Assembly: GCF_027105055.1 (NCBI RefSeq)
Contig: NZ_CP114264.1
Location: 868,001-932,000, forward strand
Direction: 5' to 3'
Length of the DNA: 64,000 bases
From: Acinetobacter sp. TR3
Lineage (GTDB): Bacteria > Pseudomonadota > Gammaproteobacteria > Pseudomonadales > Moraxellaceae
Below are positions 27,678-37,374 of the stretch, in pieces (the first letter of the stretch is position 1; each line of letters opens with the position of its first letter). The position numbers and the translations under genes are program-made. The notes beneath the pieces were generated by a model, which searched no databases, was not told the origin of the DNA, and was given only the letters and a program-made list of their open reading frames with translations.

Positions 27678-28919
27678 ATGGCAGAAAGTATTTATGCTTT
27701 TTTGAATGAGCGAAAAGAACTTTGGTTAAAAGATCGGATAAAAAAGGCGGAAAATGAAACGGTAATAGCTGAATTACAACAACAAGCAAATGATAAATTT
27801 AGTTTAAATGAGTGGTTACCTGACGCAGCAAAGCGAGTTACACAGCTTTCTATGGTCAGTCACCCAAGTAAATTCAGTCACCCAAGTGCAAAAACTTCAA
27901 GCGTGATTGCTAAAGTAGAACAATCTAATGATGGCTATTTACGAAGTGGGAATGTGGATTATTCATTAGATGTATTTGGCAATGCTGCTGCAATGGATGT
28001 ATTTAAGTTTTTGTCCTTACCATTAAATGAAAATTTCACGGTATTGGACGGTTTTGAACAGCAAGATCAAGCATTGAAAACTCTAATTACTCATGCAAAA
28101 TTAAACTTTGATACTTTAAGTACAGAATTTCTAAAAATTAAAGCAACAGATCATTCTGTTAAAACAGATCATTTGGTGAAACAAGTTTATTTTCCAGTTC
28201 GTGAAGCACAATATCATTTACTTTCTATTTTAACACCATCAGGATTAATCACTCGACTAAAACAATCTATTGATGCGATACGTTTTTCTGAAGATACTAA
28301 ACAAGCTAAAGAGGCACGTAAGAAAAATGAGCATCATGAAATAGGCTATTCCGATATTTTTGATTTAACTGTAACGGGTTATGGTGGAACTCAACCACAA
28401 AATGTTAGTGTTTTAAATAGTCAAAATGCAGGACGAGCTTATTTATTATCAACTTGTCCACCTAAATTTGAAAACCGTAATATTAAATTACCCAGTCAAG
28501 ATTTTTTTCAACAGTGTCTATATTGGAAAAGATTTGGTAGTGAATTTGAAAGCTTGCAGAAATATGTCACTGGAATTAATAATCAGCATACACGTAAAAA
28601 AATTAAAAAAATTTTACGTCAAATGGTTGGAGATATTTTATTTATTGCCTTTTGTATACGTAAAAATGAAAAAGGATGGTCCCAAAAGGAGCATTATCAA
28701 TCCTTAGCTCTAAAGCAAAAAATATGGCTTGACGATGCATATTTAGATGTAAGAGAAACTGAAAGTGAATGGCGAGATGAAATTGCTCGAAGAACTGCAA
28801 AATGGATTTTAGACAGCTTTGAAGACTTTTATGGTTCTAAGCTATTTGGTAGTCCTGAAATTATCGAGTTAAAAGGTATTGTATTTGAAGCACTGGATGA
28901 AGATAAGGAGTTTTTTTAA
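27678..28919 (+). CDS. csy1: Type I-F Cascade large subunit Csy1 (Cas8f)
   Basis: The 413-residue protein follows cas2-3 by 14 nt, with a GGGGGA ribosome site. Recognisable I-F Csy1 features include the helical N-terminus, HPSKFSHPSAK, VYFPVREAQYHLLSILTPSGL and the C-terminal TAKWILDSFEDFYG. In the Csy complex it recognises the double-stranded PAM (CC in I-F) with Csy2 and caps the crRNA 5' handle. Its stop codon overlaps the csy2 start by one base. Confidence 0.95.
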   Translation: MAESIYAFLNERKELWLKDRIKKAENETVIAELQQQANDKFSLNEWLPDAAKRVTQLSMVSHPSKFSHPSAKTSSVIAKVEQSNDGYLRSGNVDYSLDVFGNAAAMDVFKFLSLPLNENFTVLDGFEQQDQALKTLITHAKLNFDTLSTEFLKIKATDHSVKTDHLVKQVYFPVREAQYHLLSILTPSGLITRLKQSIDAIRFSEDTKQAKEARKKNEHHEIGYSDIFDLTVTGYGGTQPQNVSVLNSQNAGRAYLLSTCPPKFENRNIKLPSQDFFQQCLYWKRFGSEFESLQKYVTGINNQHTRKKIKKILRQMVGDILFIAFCIRKNEKGWSQKEHYQSLALKQKIWLDDAYLDVRETESEWRDEIARRTAKWILDSFEDFYGSKLFGSPEIIELKGIVFEALDEDKEFF

Positions 28920-29806
28920 TGCGCCATTTTTTATTGATTCCTCATTTAAAACTTCACAATGCCAATGCAATGAGTAGTCCATATACGATTGGATTTCCTG
29001 CAATGACTGCGTGGCTCGGTGCTGTTCATGCCTTACAACGCCAGTTACAGAGCAAAGCTTGTGATGTAATTTTAACGAAAATGGCAATTAGTTGTCATGA
29101 ATTTAATTTGCAAACTTATAAAGGGCAAGGGGATTTTGTTCATTCCATTATAGGTACTGCAAACCCCTTAGATAAAGATGGTAGTCGTCCTGCTTTTATT
29201 GAAGAGGCACGTTGTCATTTAGAAGTTTCACTTTTAATTGAAGTTGAAAATCTAAACATAAAAAAGAGAGAGCGACTTTTAGAACTTATTCCTGATCTCG
29301 TGTGCAGTATGAAATTTGCAAGTGGAGATGTTTTAGCAGTGAAAGATTATCAAATCATAGATTTTGATGATGAATATGAAAATCAAGATAAAGAGTTAAG
29401 ACCTATCTTAAATAAACTCATGCTAGGACACGTAATCATTGAGCGCCGTGATCTTGTTATAGAAAGTATGAATGAGGGTAAAGATGCACTAGATGCGGTT
29501 TTAGATTATTTGAAGGTCACCCATAGTTCTACTATAGATGAAAATGACAAAGTGACATGGGTATCAAAGCGTAAAGCTCAAGGTTGGCTTGTGCCTATTG
29601 CTGTTGGTTTTCAGGGAATTTCTGAACTTGGAGAAGCAAAAAATCAACGTGATGCCAATACGCCGCATCGATTTGCAGAAAGTGTTTTAACGTTAGGTGA
29701 ATTTGTGATGCCGTATCGTATAGAAAACATTGATCAACTGTTATGGAAGTATCATTTTGATTTAGAAAATAATTTATACCTTTGTCAAAACCAAACAACA
29801 ACTTAA
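28919..29806 (+). CDS. csy2: Type I-F Cascade subunit Csy2 (Cas5f)
   Basis: The 295-residue protein begins HFLLIPHLKLHNANAMSSPYTIGFPAMTAWLGAVHALQ, a typical Csy2 N-terminus with the RAMP fold. KAQGWLVPIAVGFQGISEL is a second conserved block. It forms a heterodimer with Csy1 at the crRNA 5' end. The TAATG junction with csy1 suggests translational coupling. Confidence 0.95.
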   Translation: MRHFLLIPHLKLHNANAMSSPYTIGFPAMTAWLGAVHALQRQLQSKACDVILTKMAISCHEFNLQTYKGQGDFVHSIIGTANPLDKDGSRPAFIEEARCHLEVSLLIEVENLNIKKRERLLELIPDLVCSMKFASGDVLAVKDYQIIDFDDEYENQDKELRPILNKLMLGHVIIERRDLVIESMNEGKDALDAVLDYLKVTHSSTIDENDKVTWVSKRKAQGWLVPIAVGFQGISELGEAKNQRDANTPHRFAESVLTLGEFVMPYRIENIDQLLWKYHFDLENNLYLCQNQTTT

Positions 29807-29832
29807 TTTTATATTGAAAAAAGGAAAAACTC

Positions 29833-30846
29833 ATGGCTAAAAATGAAAAAGCAATTGCAAGTGTACTGGCATTTGAAAAGAAACTTGTTCCATCTGATGG
29901 TTATTTTTACGGAACAACTTGGATTAATCGTAATGAACAAACAGCATTAAAGCTGATTGAAAAATCTGTACGAGGAACGATTTCAAACCGTTTAAAACCT
30001 GCCGTTGCAGGTGACCCAATAAAATTGAATGCCGAGGTTGAAAAAGCCAATTTACAAACTGTAGATGCATGTGCTTTGGGAGAAAATCAGGACACGTTAA
30101 AAGTTTCATTTACGTTGAAAGTACTTTGTGGAGTTGAAAACCCATCTGCTTGTAATAACGAAATATTTTTAAATTCTTATCAAGCTGTAGCAAAAAACTA
30201 TATTGAACAATATGGTTTTACTGAGCTTGCTAAACGCTACGCGCTCAATATCGCGAATGCTCGGTTTTTATGGCGTAACCGTGTTGGAGCTGAAAAAGTA
30301 GAAGTTGTTGTTACAATTAATGATCAACCAGCGGTCATTTTTAATGCTTTGCAATATCCATTGCATGACTTTGATCAGATTGATGAGAAAGTACAAAATT
30401 TAGCAAACCAAATTGCACATGCTTTAAAAGGTGAAACAGCTTATTTATTAATTAAAGTTGAAGCTTATGCTTTAGTTGGTAAAGCACAAGAAGTCTATCC
30501 AAGTGAAGAATTGGTATTGGATAAAGGAAAAGGCAATAAGAGTAAAATTCTTTATCAAGTGAATGATGTTGCTGCAATGCATTCTCAAAAAATCGGTAAT
30601 GCACTACGTACAATTGATACTTGGTATCCTGAATTTGATGAGAAAAAAACAGCAATTGCGATAGAGCCGTATGGTGCAGTTACAAATCTTGGAAAAGCAT
30701 ATAGAACTCCGAAAGATAAAGTTGATTTTTTTAATTTATTTGATAAGTACGCTTTAGGTGAGTCATTGGCTAATACTGAACAAGAACATTATGTGATGGC
30801 AGTTTTAGTTCGTGGTGGAGTATTTGGTCAAAGTGGAAAGGAGTAA
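29833..30846 (+). CDS. csy3: Type I-F Cascade backbone subunit Csy3 (Cas7f)
   Basis: The 337-residue protein contains IASVLAFEKKLVPSDGYFYG, ARFLWRNRVGAEKVEV and VLVRGGVFGQSGKE, matching Csy3. Several copies (six on a 32-nt guide) coat the crRNA, each covering six bases and flipping out one. Ribosome site AAAGGA precedes the ATG. Confidence 0.96.
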   Translation: MAKNEKAIASVLAFEKKLVPSDGYFYGTTWINRNEQTALKLIEKSVRGTISNRLKPAVAGDPIKLNAEVEKANLQTVDACALGENQDTLKVSFTLKVLCGVENPSACNNEIFLNSYQAVAKNYIEQYGFTELAKRYALNIANARFLWRNRVGAEKVEVVVTINDQPAVIFNALQYPLHDFDQIDEKVQNLANQIAHALKGETAYLLIKVEAYALVGKAQEVYPSEELVLDKGKGNKSKILYQVNDVAAMHSQKIGNALRTIDTWYPEFDEKKTAIAIEPYGAVTNLGKAYRTPKDKVDFFNLFDKYALGESLANTEQEHYVMAVLVRGGVFGQSGKE

Positions 30847-30849
30847 TCA

Positions 30850-31464
30850 ATGGATTATTACCAAGAAATTACTTTGATTGATCAAGCTGAGATTTCACCT
30901 TATTTCCTTTGGTCAAAAATCTATATGCAGTTACATTTTGCTTTAGTGGAAATGAAAGATCAGTACAATCAAGTGCCAATAGGAATTTCTTTTCCTGATT
31001 ATGTGTATGAAACAAAGGAAAATAAAAGATCTAAAGTTGGTTTAGGTGGGAAACTACGTATTTTTGCTATATCTGAAATAGATTTACAAAAACTAGATAT
31101 CCGAAAATGGCTAGATCGTTTATTAGATTACACACATATCACGAGTGTACGTCCTGTCCCTGAAAGGAGAATCACAGGCTATGCCATTTATAGGCGTAAA
31201 CAGGTGAAAACTAATCCACACCGTTTGGCTCGTCACCGTGTGAAGCGTGGTGATATTGGTTTTGATGAAGCATTGGCTCGTTATAGTAATGTTGTAACAA
31301 CAACGGATTTACCTTATATCCAATTGCAAAGTTTAAGTACTTCTGATGAACAAGATAAGAGATGGTTTAAGTTGTTTATTGAAAAGAAATCTGCTGAAAA
31401 ATCTGAAACTCAGGTTTTTAGTACTTATGGTTTAAGTTCACAGAGTTCTGTACCCGAATTTTAA
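30850..31464 (+). CDS. csy4: Type I-F crRNA endoribonuclease Csy4 (Cas6f)
   Basis: The 204-residue protein has the catalytic histidine at residue 29, the same number as in the Pseudomonas enzyme, and the arginine-rich segment ERRITGYAIYRRKQ plus RLARHRVKRG that grips the repeat hairpin. It cuts repeat RNA after the hairpin to leave the 8-nt handle CTTAGAAA and stays bound to the 3' hairpin. It starts 3 nt after csy3. Its stop codon lies inside one arm of a 10-bp inverted repeat of the CRISPR leader. Confidence 0.96.
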   Translation: MDYYQEITLIDQAEISPYFLWSKIYMQLHFALVEMKDQYNQVPIGISFPDYVYETKENKRSKVGLGGKLRIFAISEIDLQKLDIRKWLDRLLDYTHITSVRPVPERRITGYAIYRRKQVKTNPHRLARHRVKRGDIGFDEALARYSNVVTTTDLPYIQLQSLSTSDEQDKRWFKLFIEKKSAEKSETQVFSTYGLSSQSSVPEF

Positions 31465-31595
31465 CCCAATATTTTTATACTCTTTAACAGCTTAATAAAA
31501 TCAATAAGTTATAAACGTGGGTTAAAACTTGGGTCTTTTATTAGATTTAAAGCTTAACTCACTGTTATAACTTTATTTTTTGTGTTAATTTTACT
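31465..31595 (+). promoter_or_regulatory. CRISPR leader with IHF site
   Basis: The 131-bp AT-rich stretch between csy4 and repeat 1 is the leader. AATCAATAAGTTA at 31499-31511 is a perfect IHF consensus match, 85 bp from the first repeat. A 10-bp perfect inverted repeat (TTTTAACCCA 31459-31468 and TGGGTTAAAA 31518-31527) flanks it. I-F adaptation is known to use IHF bending of the leader. The degenerate repeat at the opposite array end agrees with this side being the leader. Confidence 0.8.
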
Positions 31596-33845
31596 GTTCA
31601 CTGCCATGTAGGCAGCTTAGAAAGTTTGCCATGTTGTCAACCTATGTTAAAAATCGTTCACTGCCATGTAGGCAGCTTAGAAATTGCTGCGATGCAAGAT
31701 TTAAGTGCTCTAACTGTTCACTGCCATGTAGGCAGCTTAGAAATTGTCTAATGAACGGCGTTGTGCTGATAGCAAGTTCACTGCCATGTAGGCAGCTTAG
31801 AAAGCCACGCATCATGGCAAGCAATGCTCTATTCGGTTCACTGCCATGTAGGCAGCTTAGAAATTTATGCTTTCCAAAAGTCAGATGTGTTGGGAGTTCA
31901 CTGCCATGTAGGCAGCTTAGAAATATTGGCATACAAAGCCCTAGTCTAAATACAGGTTCACTGCCATGTAGGCAGCTTAGAAAAATTTGCGGACGAAACG
32001 CATCACTACATGCTTGTTCACTGCCATGTAGGCAGCTTAGAAATAAGTCAATCAAGGCATATGTAAGTGATTCAAGTTCACTGCCATGTAGGCAGCTTAG
32101 AAAATTGTGAAACTGAAACTCTGGCTTAGTTCTAAGTTCACTGCCATGTAGGCAGCTTAGAAAATGATGTCTAATACGTCCATCTGGTCGATTTCGTTCA
32201 CTGCCATGTAGGCAGCTTAGAAAAGTCAAAATACTGTCTTTACTGAAATATTGATGTTCACTGCCATGTAGGCAGCTTAGAAATGCAACAAAGTATTAAT
32301 CGTGCCCTCATCAAAGTTCACTGCCATGTAGGCAGCTTAGAAAAAGCAAGCCAATAACGATTAGAAACGGCGCAAGTTCACTGCCATGTAGGCAGCTTAG
32401 AAATATCAATACCTCAATACTACGCACAATTTATAGTTCACTGCCATGTAGGCAGCTTAGAAAAACCAGCGACAACACAATCTGTCACTAAATCAGTTCA
32501 CTGCCATGTAGGCAGCTTAGAAATTTTTAAAAGCTTTATAAGCTGCTGTCTTGATGTTCACTGCCATGTAGGCAGCTTAGAAATATTAAATCGCACGTAA
32601 AAATTTGTATGTTCCGTTCACTGCCATGTAGGCAGCTTAGAAATTGTGATCTTATCGCCTGATACTGGCTCAGCTGTTCACTGCCATGTAGGCAGCTTAG
32701 AAATATAACATCAATATAACCTGTTTGACCACAATGTTCACTGCCATGTAGGCAGCTTAGAAAACCAAGTTTCAAAATTCATCGTAACACCTCTAGTTCA
32801 CTGCCATGTAGGCAGCTTAGAAAGTGTTTTTGTTGTTTGTGTTTTATCATTGGTAGTTCACTGCCATGTAGGCAGCTTAGAAAAAAGAAAAAGCGAAAAC
32901 GTGTAGAAATAATATGTTCACTGCCATGTAGGCAGCTTAGAAATGCATAAAAAGCATCTTCACATGCGTCTTTATGTTCACTGCCATGTAGGCAGCTTAG
33001 AAAAAATCAGCCTTTAAAATCTTTGCTTTTGGGTCGTTCACTGCCATGTAGGCAGCTTAGAAATATGATATTTCATATTTAGTGAGAGAAGTATAGTTCA
33101 CTGCCATGTAGGCAGCTTAGAAACGTCAGTAGTTGTGACATATAACTGACCATTTGTTCACTGCCATGTAGGCAGCTTAGAAAAACATGCAAGTCTCTAA
33201 ACGTTCCTCTGTCAAGTTCACTGCCATGTAGGCAGCTTAGAAATTGGCAAGCTGCTGCATCAACTCGTACAGTGAGTTCACTGCCATGTAGGCAGCTTAG
33301 AAAGCTTAATTCGTCTGACATACTGATCATTGACCGTTCACTGCCATGTAGGCAGCTTAGAAAGAGAATCATCTGAACCGCAACAGATAAAGCATGTTCA
33401 CTGCCATGTAGGCAGCTTAGAAAAAACCGAGCTAAACGTCAAAACAATAAAAGATGTTCACTGCCATGTAGGCAGCTTAGAAATCAAAAAGATGGCGATG
33501 TGGGAAACACACCGCGTTCACTGCCATGTAGGCAGCTTAGAAATCAATCCAATCAATAGTTACTGTATTATCAACGGTTCACTGCCATGTAGGCAGCTTA
33601 GAAAAATGTAACCTGACAAAATTGGTGTAACAAGTTGTTCACTGCCATGTAGGCAGCTTAGAAAGATTGATGGCCAACCTGTGATTTTAAAAATCAGTTC
33701 ACTGCCATGTAGGCAGCTTAGAAAATCAAATGAATTACGTTTTTCTGTTTGAGTTGGTTCACTGCCATGTAGGCAGCTTAGAAACAATCAAAAAAATCAG
33801 TAACTTTTGACCAAAAAGTTAACTGCCATGTAGGCAGCTTATAAA
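31596..33845 (+). CRISPR. Type I-F CRISPR array, 38 repeats and 37 spacers
   Basis: The 28-nt repeat begins GTTCACTGCC, has loop ATGTA, and ends GGCAGCTTAGAAA. Repeats 1-33 recur every 60 bp from 31596 to 33516; repeats 34-37 start at 33577, 33637, 33697 and 33757; repeat 38 at 33818-33845 is degenerate (changes at positions 4 and 25). All others appear identical. Spacers are 32 nt except spacer 33 (33544-33576) and spacer 37 (33785-33817), which are 33 nt. No spacer is repeated. The size and uniform repeats suggest an active array. Confidence 0.99.
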
Positions 33846-33967
33846 GTTTAAATTAAATAGATTTTTATTTCCTAGTCATATTTTATTAGTTAAAATAAAA
33901 AAATAAAAAGAGTTTATGCTTTATTATTTTATGCGTAATTCAATATTATTTTTGGGGACTTATATTT

Positions 33968-34975
33968 GTGAAAAAATATCCTATTATTCTAAATATTCTG
34001 TTATTTAGTTTCATACAAAGCGTATGGGCGAATATGAGTCCACAAGCTCGTATTATCAATGGCAATACGACTACAGAAGCACAAATCCCGTGGCAAGTTG
34101 CAGTTGTACTTAACCCTTTAAAACCTTACCAATCCTACCATTGCTCAGGAAGTCTAGTTGCAGATCATTGGGTGGTGACAGCAGCACATTGTATTGAACC
34201 ACTCGAAAAACAAAACAGTGATTATTATATTTTGATTGGTGCACAAAATTTGCAAAGTATTCAAGCAGGACAAATTATTAAAGTTAAAAAGGGGTATATA
34301 CATGAGAAATATAATAATCGTATTTATGATAACGATATTGCACTATTAGAATTAGAAGGTAATGTGGATTTTATAAAGTGTGGTGTAAATTGCCAAACGA
34401 TTGACATTATGAATCCCGTCTTAGAACAACAAAATGCATTGATTGTAAATATGGTACAGATTGCAGGGTGGGGCGTATTAGAAGATTGTGACAATACTCA
34501 ATCTCAGACTTGTAAAGATTATGAAGAAAAAAGCATTAGAAACCCTGCGCTGTATCCAACAACTTTAAGATATACCACGCTAAAATTAGCCAATTGTCTA
34601 TCTTCATCATCATTATATAGCGCGCAACAAATCACTCAGAATATGCTTTGTGCAGAATCACCGATGCAAGACAGTCTTACAGATGCTTGTTATGGTGATA
34701 GCGGTGCAGGTTTAACGATTAATAATTTAGAAAAACCATATTTGCTAGGTGTTGCGAGTTGGGGAATTGGTTGTGCCAAGGTTGGTTATCCTGGGGTTTA
34801 TACTCGAGTTGCGAACTATTCAGATTGGTTAAACGGTTATCTGCATCCAAGTACCGTTCCCGAACAAAAAAGTAGCCAAACAAACCAATCGGGTGGTGGA
34901 AGTGTCAGTGTGTTCATGATTATATTCTTAGTAATGTTGGCGATTGTACGTTGGCGCTTTATTAAAAGTGCTTAA
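33968..34975 (+). CDS. Trypsin-like serine protease with GlyGly-CTERM sorting tail
   Basis: A signal peptide (about residues 1-22, ending SVWA) precedes an S1 protease domain from RIINGNTT. The catalytic triad is His74 (TAAHC), Asp123 (DNDIALLE) and Ser245 (GDSGAG). Asp239, six residues before the serine, predicts cleavage after Arg or Lys. Several cysteines suggest disulfides. The C-terminus has GGGSVSVFMIIFLVMLAI then a basic end, the GlyGly-CTERM signal cut by rhombosortase after type II secretion. It starts with GTG at 33968 behind a GGGGA ribosome site. No rhombosortase lies nearby. Confidence 0.88.
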   Translation: MKKYPIILNILLFSFIQSVWANMSPQARIINGNTTTEAQIPWQVAVVLNPLKPYQSYHCSGSLVADHWVVTAAHCIEPLEKQNSDYYILIGAQNLQSIQAGQIIKVKKGYIHEKYNNRIYDNDIALLELEGNVDFIKCGVNCQTIDIMNPVLEQQNALIVNMVQIAGWGVLEDCDNTQSQTCKDYEEKSIRNPALYPTTLRYTTLKLANCLSSSSLYSAQQITQNMLCAESPMQDSLTDACYGDSGAGLTINNLEKPYLLGVASWGIGCAKVGYPGVYTRVANYSDWLNGYLHPSTVPEQKSSQTNQSGGGSVSVFMIIFLVMLAIVRWRFIKSA

Positions 34976-35020
34976 TATTTTTGCTTTATACTGAATACCT
35001 GAAATTGATGAGTTTTAACT

Positions 35021-35632
35021 ATGCGCGGCCTTTATCTTATTACCAATGATGATCCTCTCCAATTATTATTAGAAAAATTAGAGGTCGCTTTGGCGACAGG
35101 GCATATTGGAATATTACAGTATCGTCGTAAGAAAGTCGCAAAAGCTGATCAGCTTGATGAAGTTGAACAAATCCAAGTCCTCTGTGAAACATACCAAGTT
35201 CCATTTGTGATTAATGATGACTTGGAATTGGCTGAGCAATTTGGTTTAGGTGTACATCTTGGACAGTCCGATGGTGAAATTATCGATGCGACTGCACGTC
35301 TACCACAGGGGGTGATTATTGGGCGCACTTGCTTAAACTCTTTAGAACTGGCGGAAAAGGCAATTGTTGAAGGTGCAACTTATGTGGCTTTTGGTGCAGT
35401 TTATGCAACTTCAACTAAACCTGAAGCGGGGAATGTTGGGATCGAAGTGATTCAACAGGCAAAGCAGAAGTTTGAAGTACCAATATGCGCAATCGGTGGT
35501 CTGACAGTTGAAAATTCTCAGCTTGTGATTGATGCTGGGGCGAGCCTTTGTGCAGTCATTAGTGATATATTAGGACGATCAACAGCCGAAATTCCTGCTC
35601 GTGTAAATGCATGGGCAAAGTTATTTGCATAA
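35021..35632 (+). CDS. thiE: Thiamine-phosphate synthase
   Basis: The 203-residue TIM-barrel protein has GLYLITNDD, LQYRRKK, FVINDDLELA, GVHLGQSDG and the pyrophosphate-binding end PICAIGGLTVENSQ plus GASLCAVISDIL. It joins hydroxymethylpyrimidine diphosphate with thiazole phosphate to make thiamine phosphate. It lies just upstream of hemL on the same strand with a 51-bp gap. No TPP riboswitch is visible in the 45 bp before it. Confidence 0.93.
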   Translation: MRGLYLITNDDPLQLLLEKLEVALATGHIGILQYRRKKVAKADQLDEVEQIQVLCETYQVPFVINDDLELAEQFGLGVHLGQSDGEIIDATARLPQGVIIGRTCLNSLELAEKAIVEGATYVAFGAVYATSTKPEAGNVGIEVIQQAKQKFEVPICAIGGLTVENSQLVIDAGASLCAVISDILGRSTAEIPARVNAWAKLFA

Positions 35633-35683
35633 TTTTTTGCATCGTTTCGACATTTTATTCTTCGATTCTAGGTTGAGTCTTTT

Positions 35684-36985
35684 ATGAGTTTATCTCCAAA
35701 GCAAGAACAGTTATTTAAACAAGCAAATAAACATATTCCAGGTGGTGTCAATTCACCTGTACGTGCATTTAACGGTGTTGGTGGTACGCCAGTCTTTATT
35801 GAAAAGGCAAAAGGTGCATACTTATGGGATGTCGATGGCAAACGTTATGTGGACTACGTGGGCTCATGGGGACCGATGATTCTAGGTCATGCACATCCTG
35901 ATATTATTCAGGCAGTACAAACTGCGGCGGAAGATGGTTTAAGTTTTGGTGCGCCAACCGTACATGAAACCACTTTAGCGGATACGATTTGCGAGATCAT
36001 GCCTTCAATTGAAATGGTGCGTATGACCAGTTCAGGTACAGAAGCGACCATGACCGCAATTCGTTTGGCACGTGGTTATACAGGGCGCGACAAGATTGTA
36101 AAATTTGAAGGGTGTTATCACGGTCATTCAGATTCGTTATTGGTGAAAGCAGGCTCAGGTTTACTCACTTTAGGTGAAGGTGAACCAACCTCAAAAGGCG
36201 TACCTGCTGATTTTGCAAAGCATACTTTAACGCTGCCATATAATAATATTGAAGCTTTAAAAGAATGTTTTAGCAAGTTTGGGCATGAGATTGCAGGTGT
36301 GATTATTGAGCCAGTTGCAGGCAACATGAACTTGGTTACGCCAATTGATGGTTTCTTGCAAGCGATTCGTGATGTATGTGATGAGTACAAATCGGTATTT
36401 ATTATTGATGAAGTGATGACGGGGTTTCGTGTTGCTTTAGGCGGCGCACAATCGGTTTATAACGTAAAACCAGATTTAACGACTTTAGGAAAAATTATTG
36501 GTGCAGGTTTGCCAGTCGGTGCTTTTGGTGGTAAACGTGAAATCATGGAATGCATTGCACCTTTAGGTGGTGTTTATCAAGCAGGTACATTGTCAGGGAA
36601 TCCATTGGCAATGCGTGCTGGTATCGCGATGTTTAAACATCTACGTGAACCTGAATTTTATGACAAGCTCGCTGCACAGCTCGCAAAATTACTTGCAGGT
36701 TTACAAGCTGCGGCAGATGAAGCGGGTATTCCATTTAAAACTCAGCAAGTCGGTGGCATGTTCGGTTTGTATTTCACCGATCAAGAGGACATTACCAGCT
36801 TTGATTCGATGTTAGCTTGTGATGTTGAAGCATTTAAGAAGTTCTTCCATGGCATGTTAAAGCGTGGTGTCTATCTTGCACCATCTGCATTTGAAGCAGG
36901 ATTTATTTCTTCTATGCATTCAGATCAAGATATTGCAGAGACCATTCAAGCAGCAAAAGAAACTTTTGCAGAGATGAAAGGCTAA
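35684..36985 (+). CDS. hemL: Glutamate-1-semialdehyde 2,1-aminomutase
   Basis: The 433-residue class III aminotransferase starts [28 protein letters not shown], diagnostic for Hem[20 protein letters not shown] binds PLP phosphate, [11 protein letters not shown] holds the pyridine ring, and the Lys in [12 protein letters not shown] forms the Schiff base. It makes 5-aminolevulinate for heme in the C5 pathway. It probably shares transcription with thiE and ends at a bidirectional terminator. Confidence 0.97.
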   Translation: MSLSPKQEQLFKQANKHIPGGVNSPVRAFNGVGGTPVFIEKAKGAYLWDVDGKRYVDYVGSWGPMILGHAHPDIIQAVQTAAEDGLSFGAPTVHETTLADTICEIMPSIEMVRMTSSGTEATMTAIRLARGYTGRDKIVKFEGCYHGHSDSLLVKAGSGLLTLGEGEPTSKGVPADFAKHTLTLPYNNIEALKECFSKFGHEIAGVIIEPVAGNMNLVTPIDGFLQAIRDVCDEYKSVFIIDEVMTGFRVALGGAQSVYNVKPDLTTLGKIIGAGLPVGAFGGKREIMECIAPLGGVYQAGTLSGNPLAMRAGIAMFKHLREPEFYDKLAAQLAKLLAGLQAAADEAGIPFKTQQVGGMFGLYFTDQEDITSFDSMLACDVEAFKKFFHGMLKRGVYLAPSAFEAGFISSMHSDQDIAETIQAAKETFAEMKG

Positions 36986-36996
36986 TATATAAAAAA

Positions 36997-37025
36997 AAAG
37001 CAAGCATACTGAGTGTGCTTGCTTT
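36997..37025. terminator. Bidirectional terminator between hemL and DUF5713 gene
   Basis: AAAGCAAGCA pairs with TGCTTGCTTT around a 9-nt loop, preceded by an A run. Confidence 0.88.
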
Positions 37026-37032
37026 ACAAAAA

Positions 37033-37374
37033 CTACCAATCTCGTGTTGCTATAAGCTCTTCTATATCTGCATCAGCAAACCCGTAAGCGCCAGCAATCA
37101 CATCAAAATCATGCGCAATTGCCTCTCGTGCTGCCGTTTCGATTTCACTTTCTTTTTCCCAAAACTCTTCTTGCAACTCATTAAATTGCTCAATTGTTGC
37201 ATGAGTTAAAACATAGAGTTCTGCCAAAGTTTTGGGCTGTGTTAGCTCAATTTTTTGACAAAGTGCGATGAGAATATTTTCACCTTTTTTCACCAAATCA
37301 TCAGGGAAATATGAATCTTCGTACATATCTGTTAAGAAAGCATAATTTGCCATTTTCTCATTTTGAAGTTGCAT
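37033..37374 (-). CDS. DUF5713 family protein
   Basis: The 113-residue soluble acidic protein contains NYAFLTDMYEDSYFPDDLVKKGENIL, characteristic of DUF5713, and an acidic helical rest. Function is unknown. The ATG at 37374 has GAGAG 7 nt upstream, better than the inner ATG at 37353. It converges with hemL. Confidence 0.8.
   Translation of the reverse strand: MQLQNEKMANYAFLTDMYEDSYFPDDLVKKGENILIALCQKIELTQPKTLAELYVLTHATIEQFNELQEEFWEKESEIETAAREAIAHDFDVIAGAYGFADADIEELIATRDW

Noticed and set aside
31631..33787. Several open frames on both strands with repeating SLPCRQLR or FLSCLHGSE words
   Set aside because: They are translations of the CRISPR repeats and spacers, not genes.
34976..35020. TPP riboswitch before thiE
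   Set aside because: The 45-bp gap is too short and contains no THI-box sequence.
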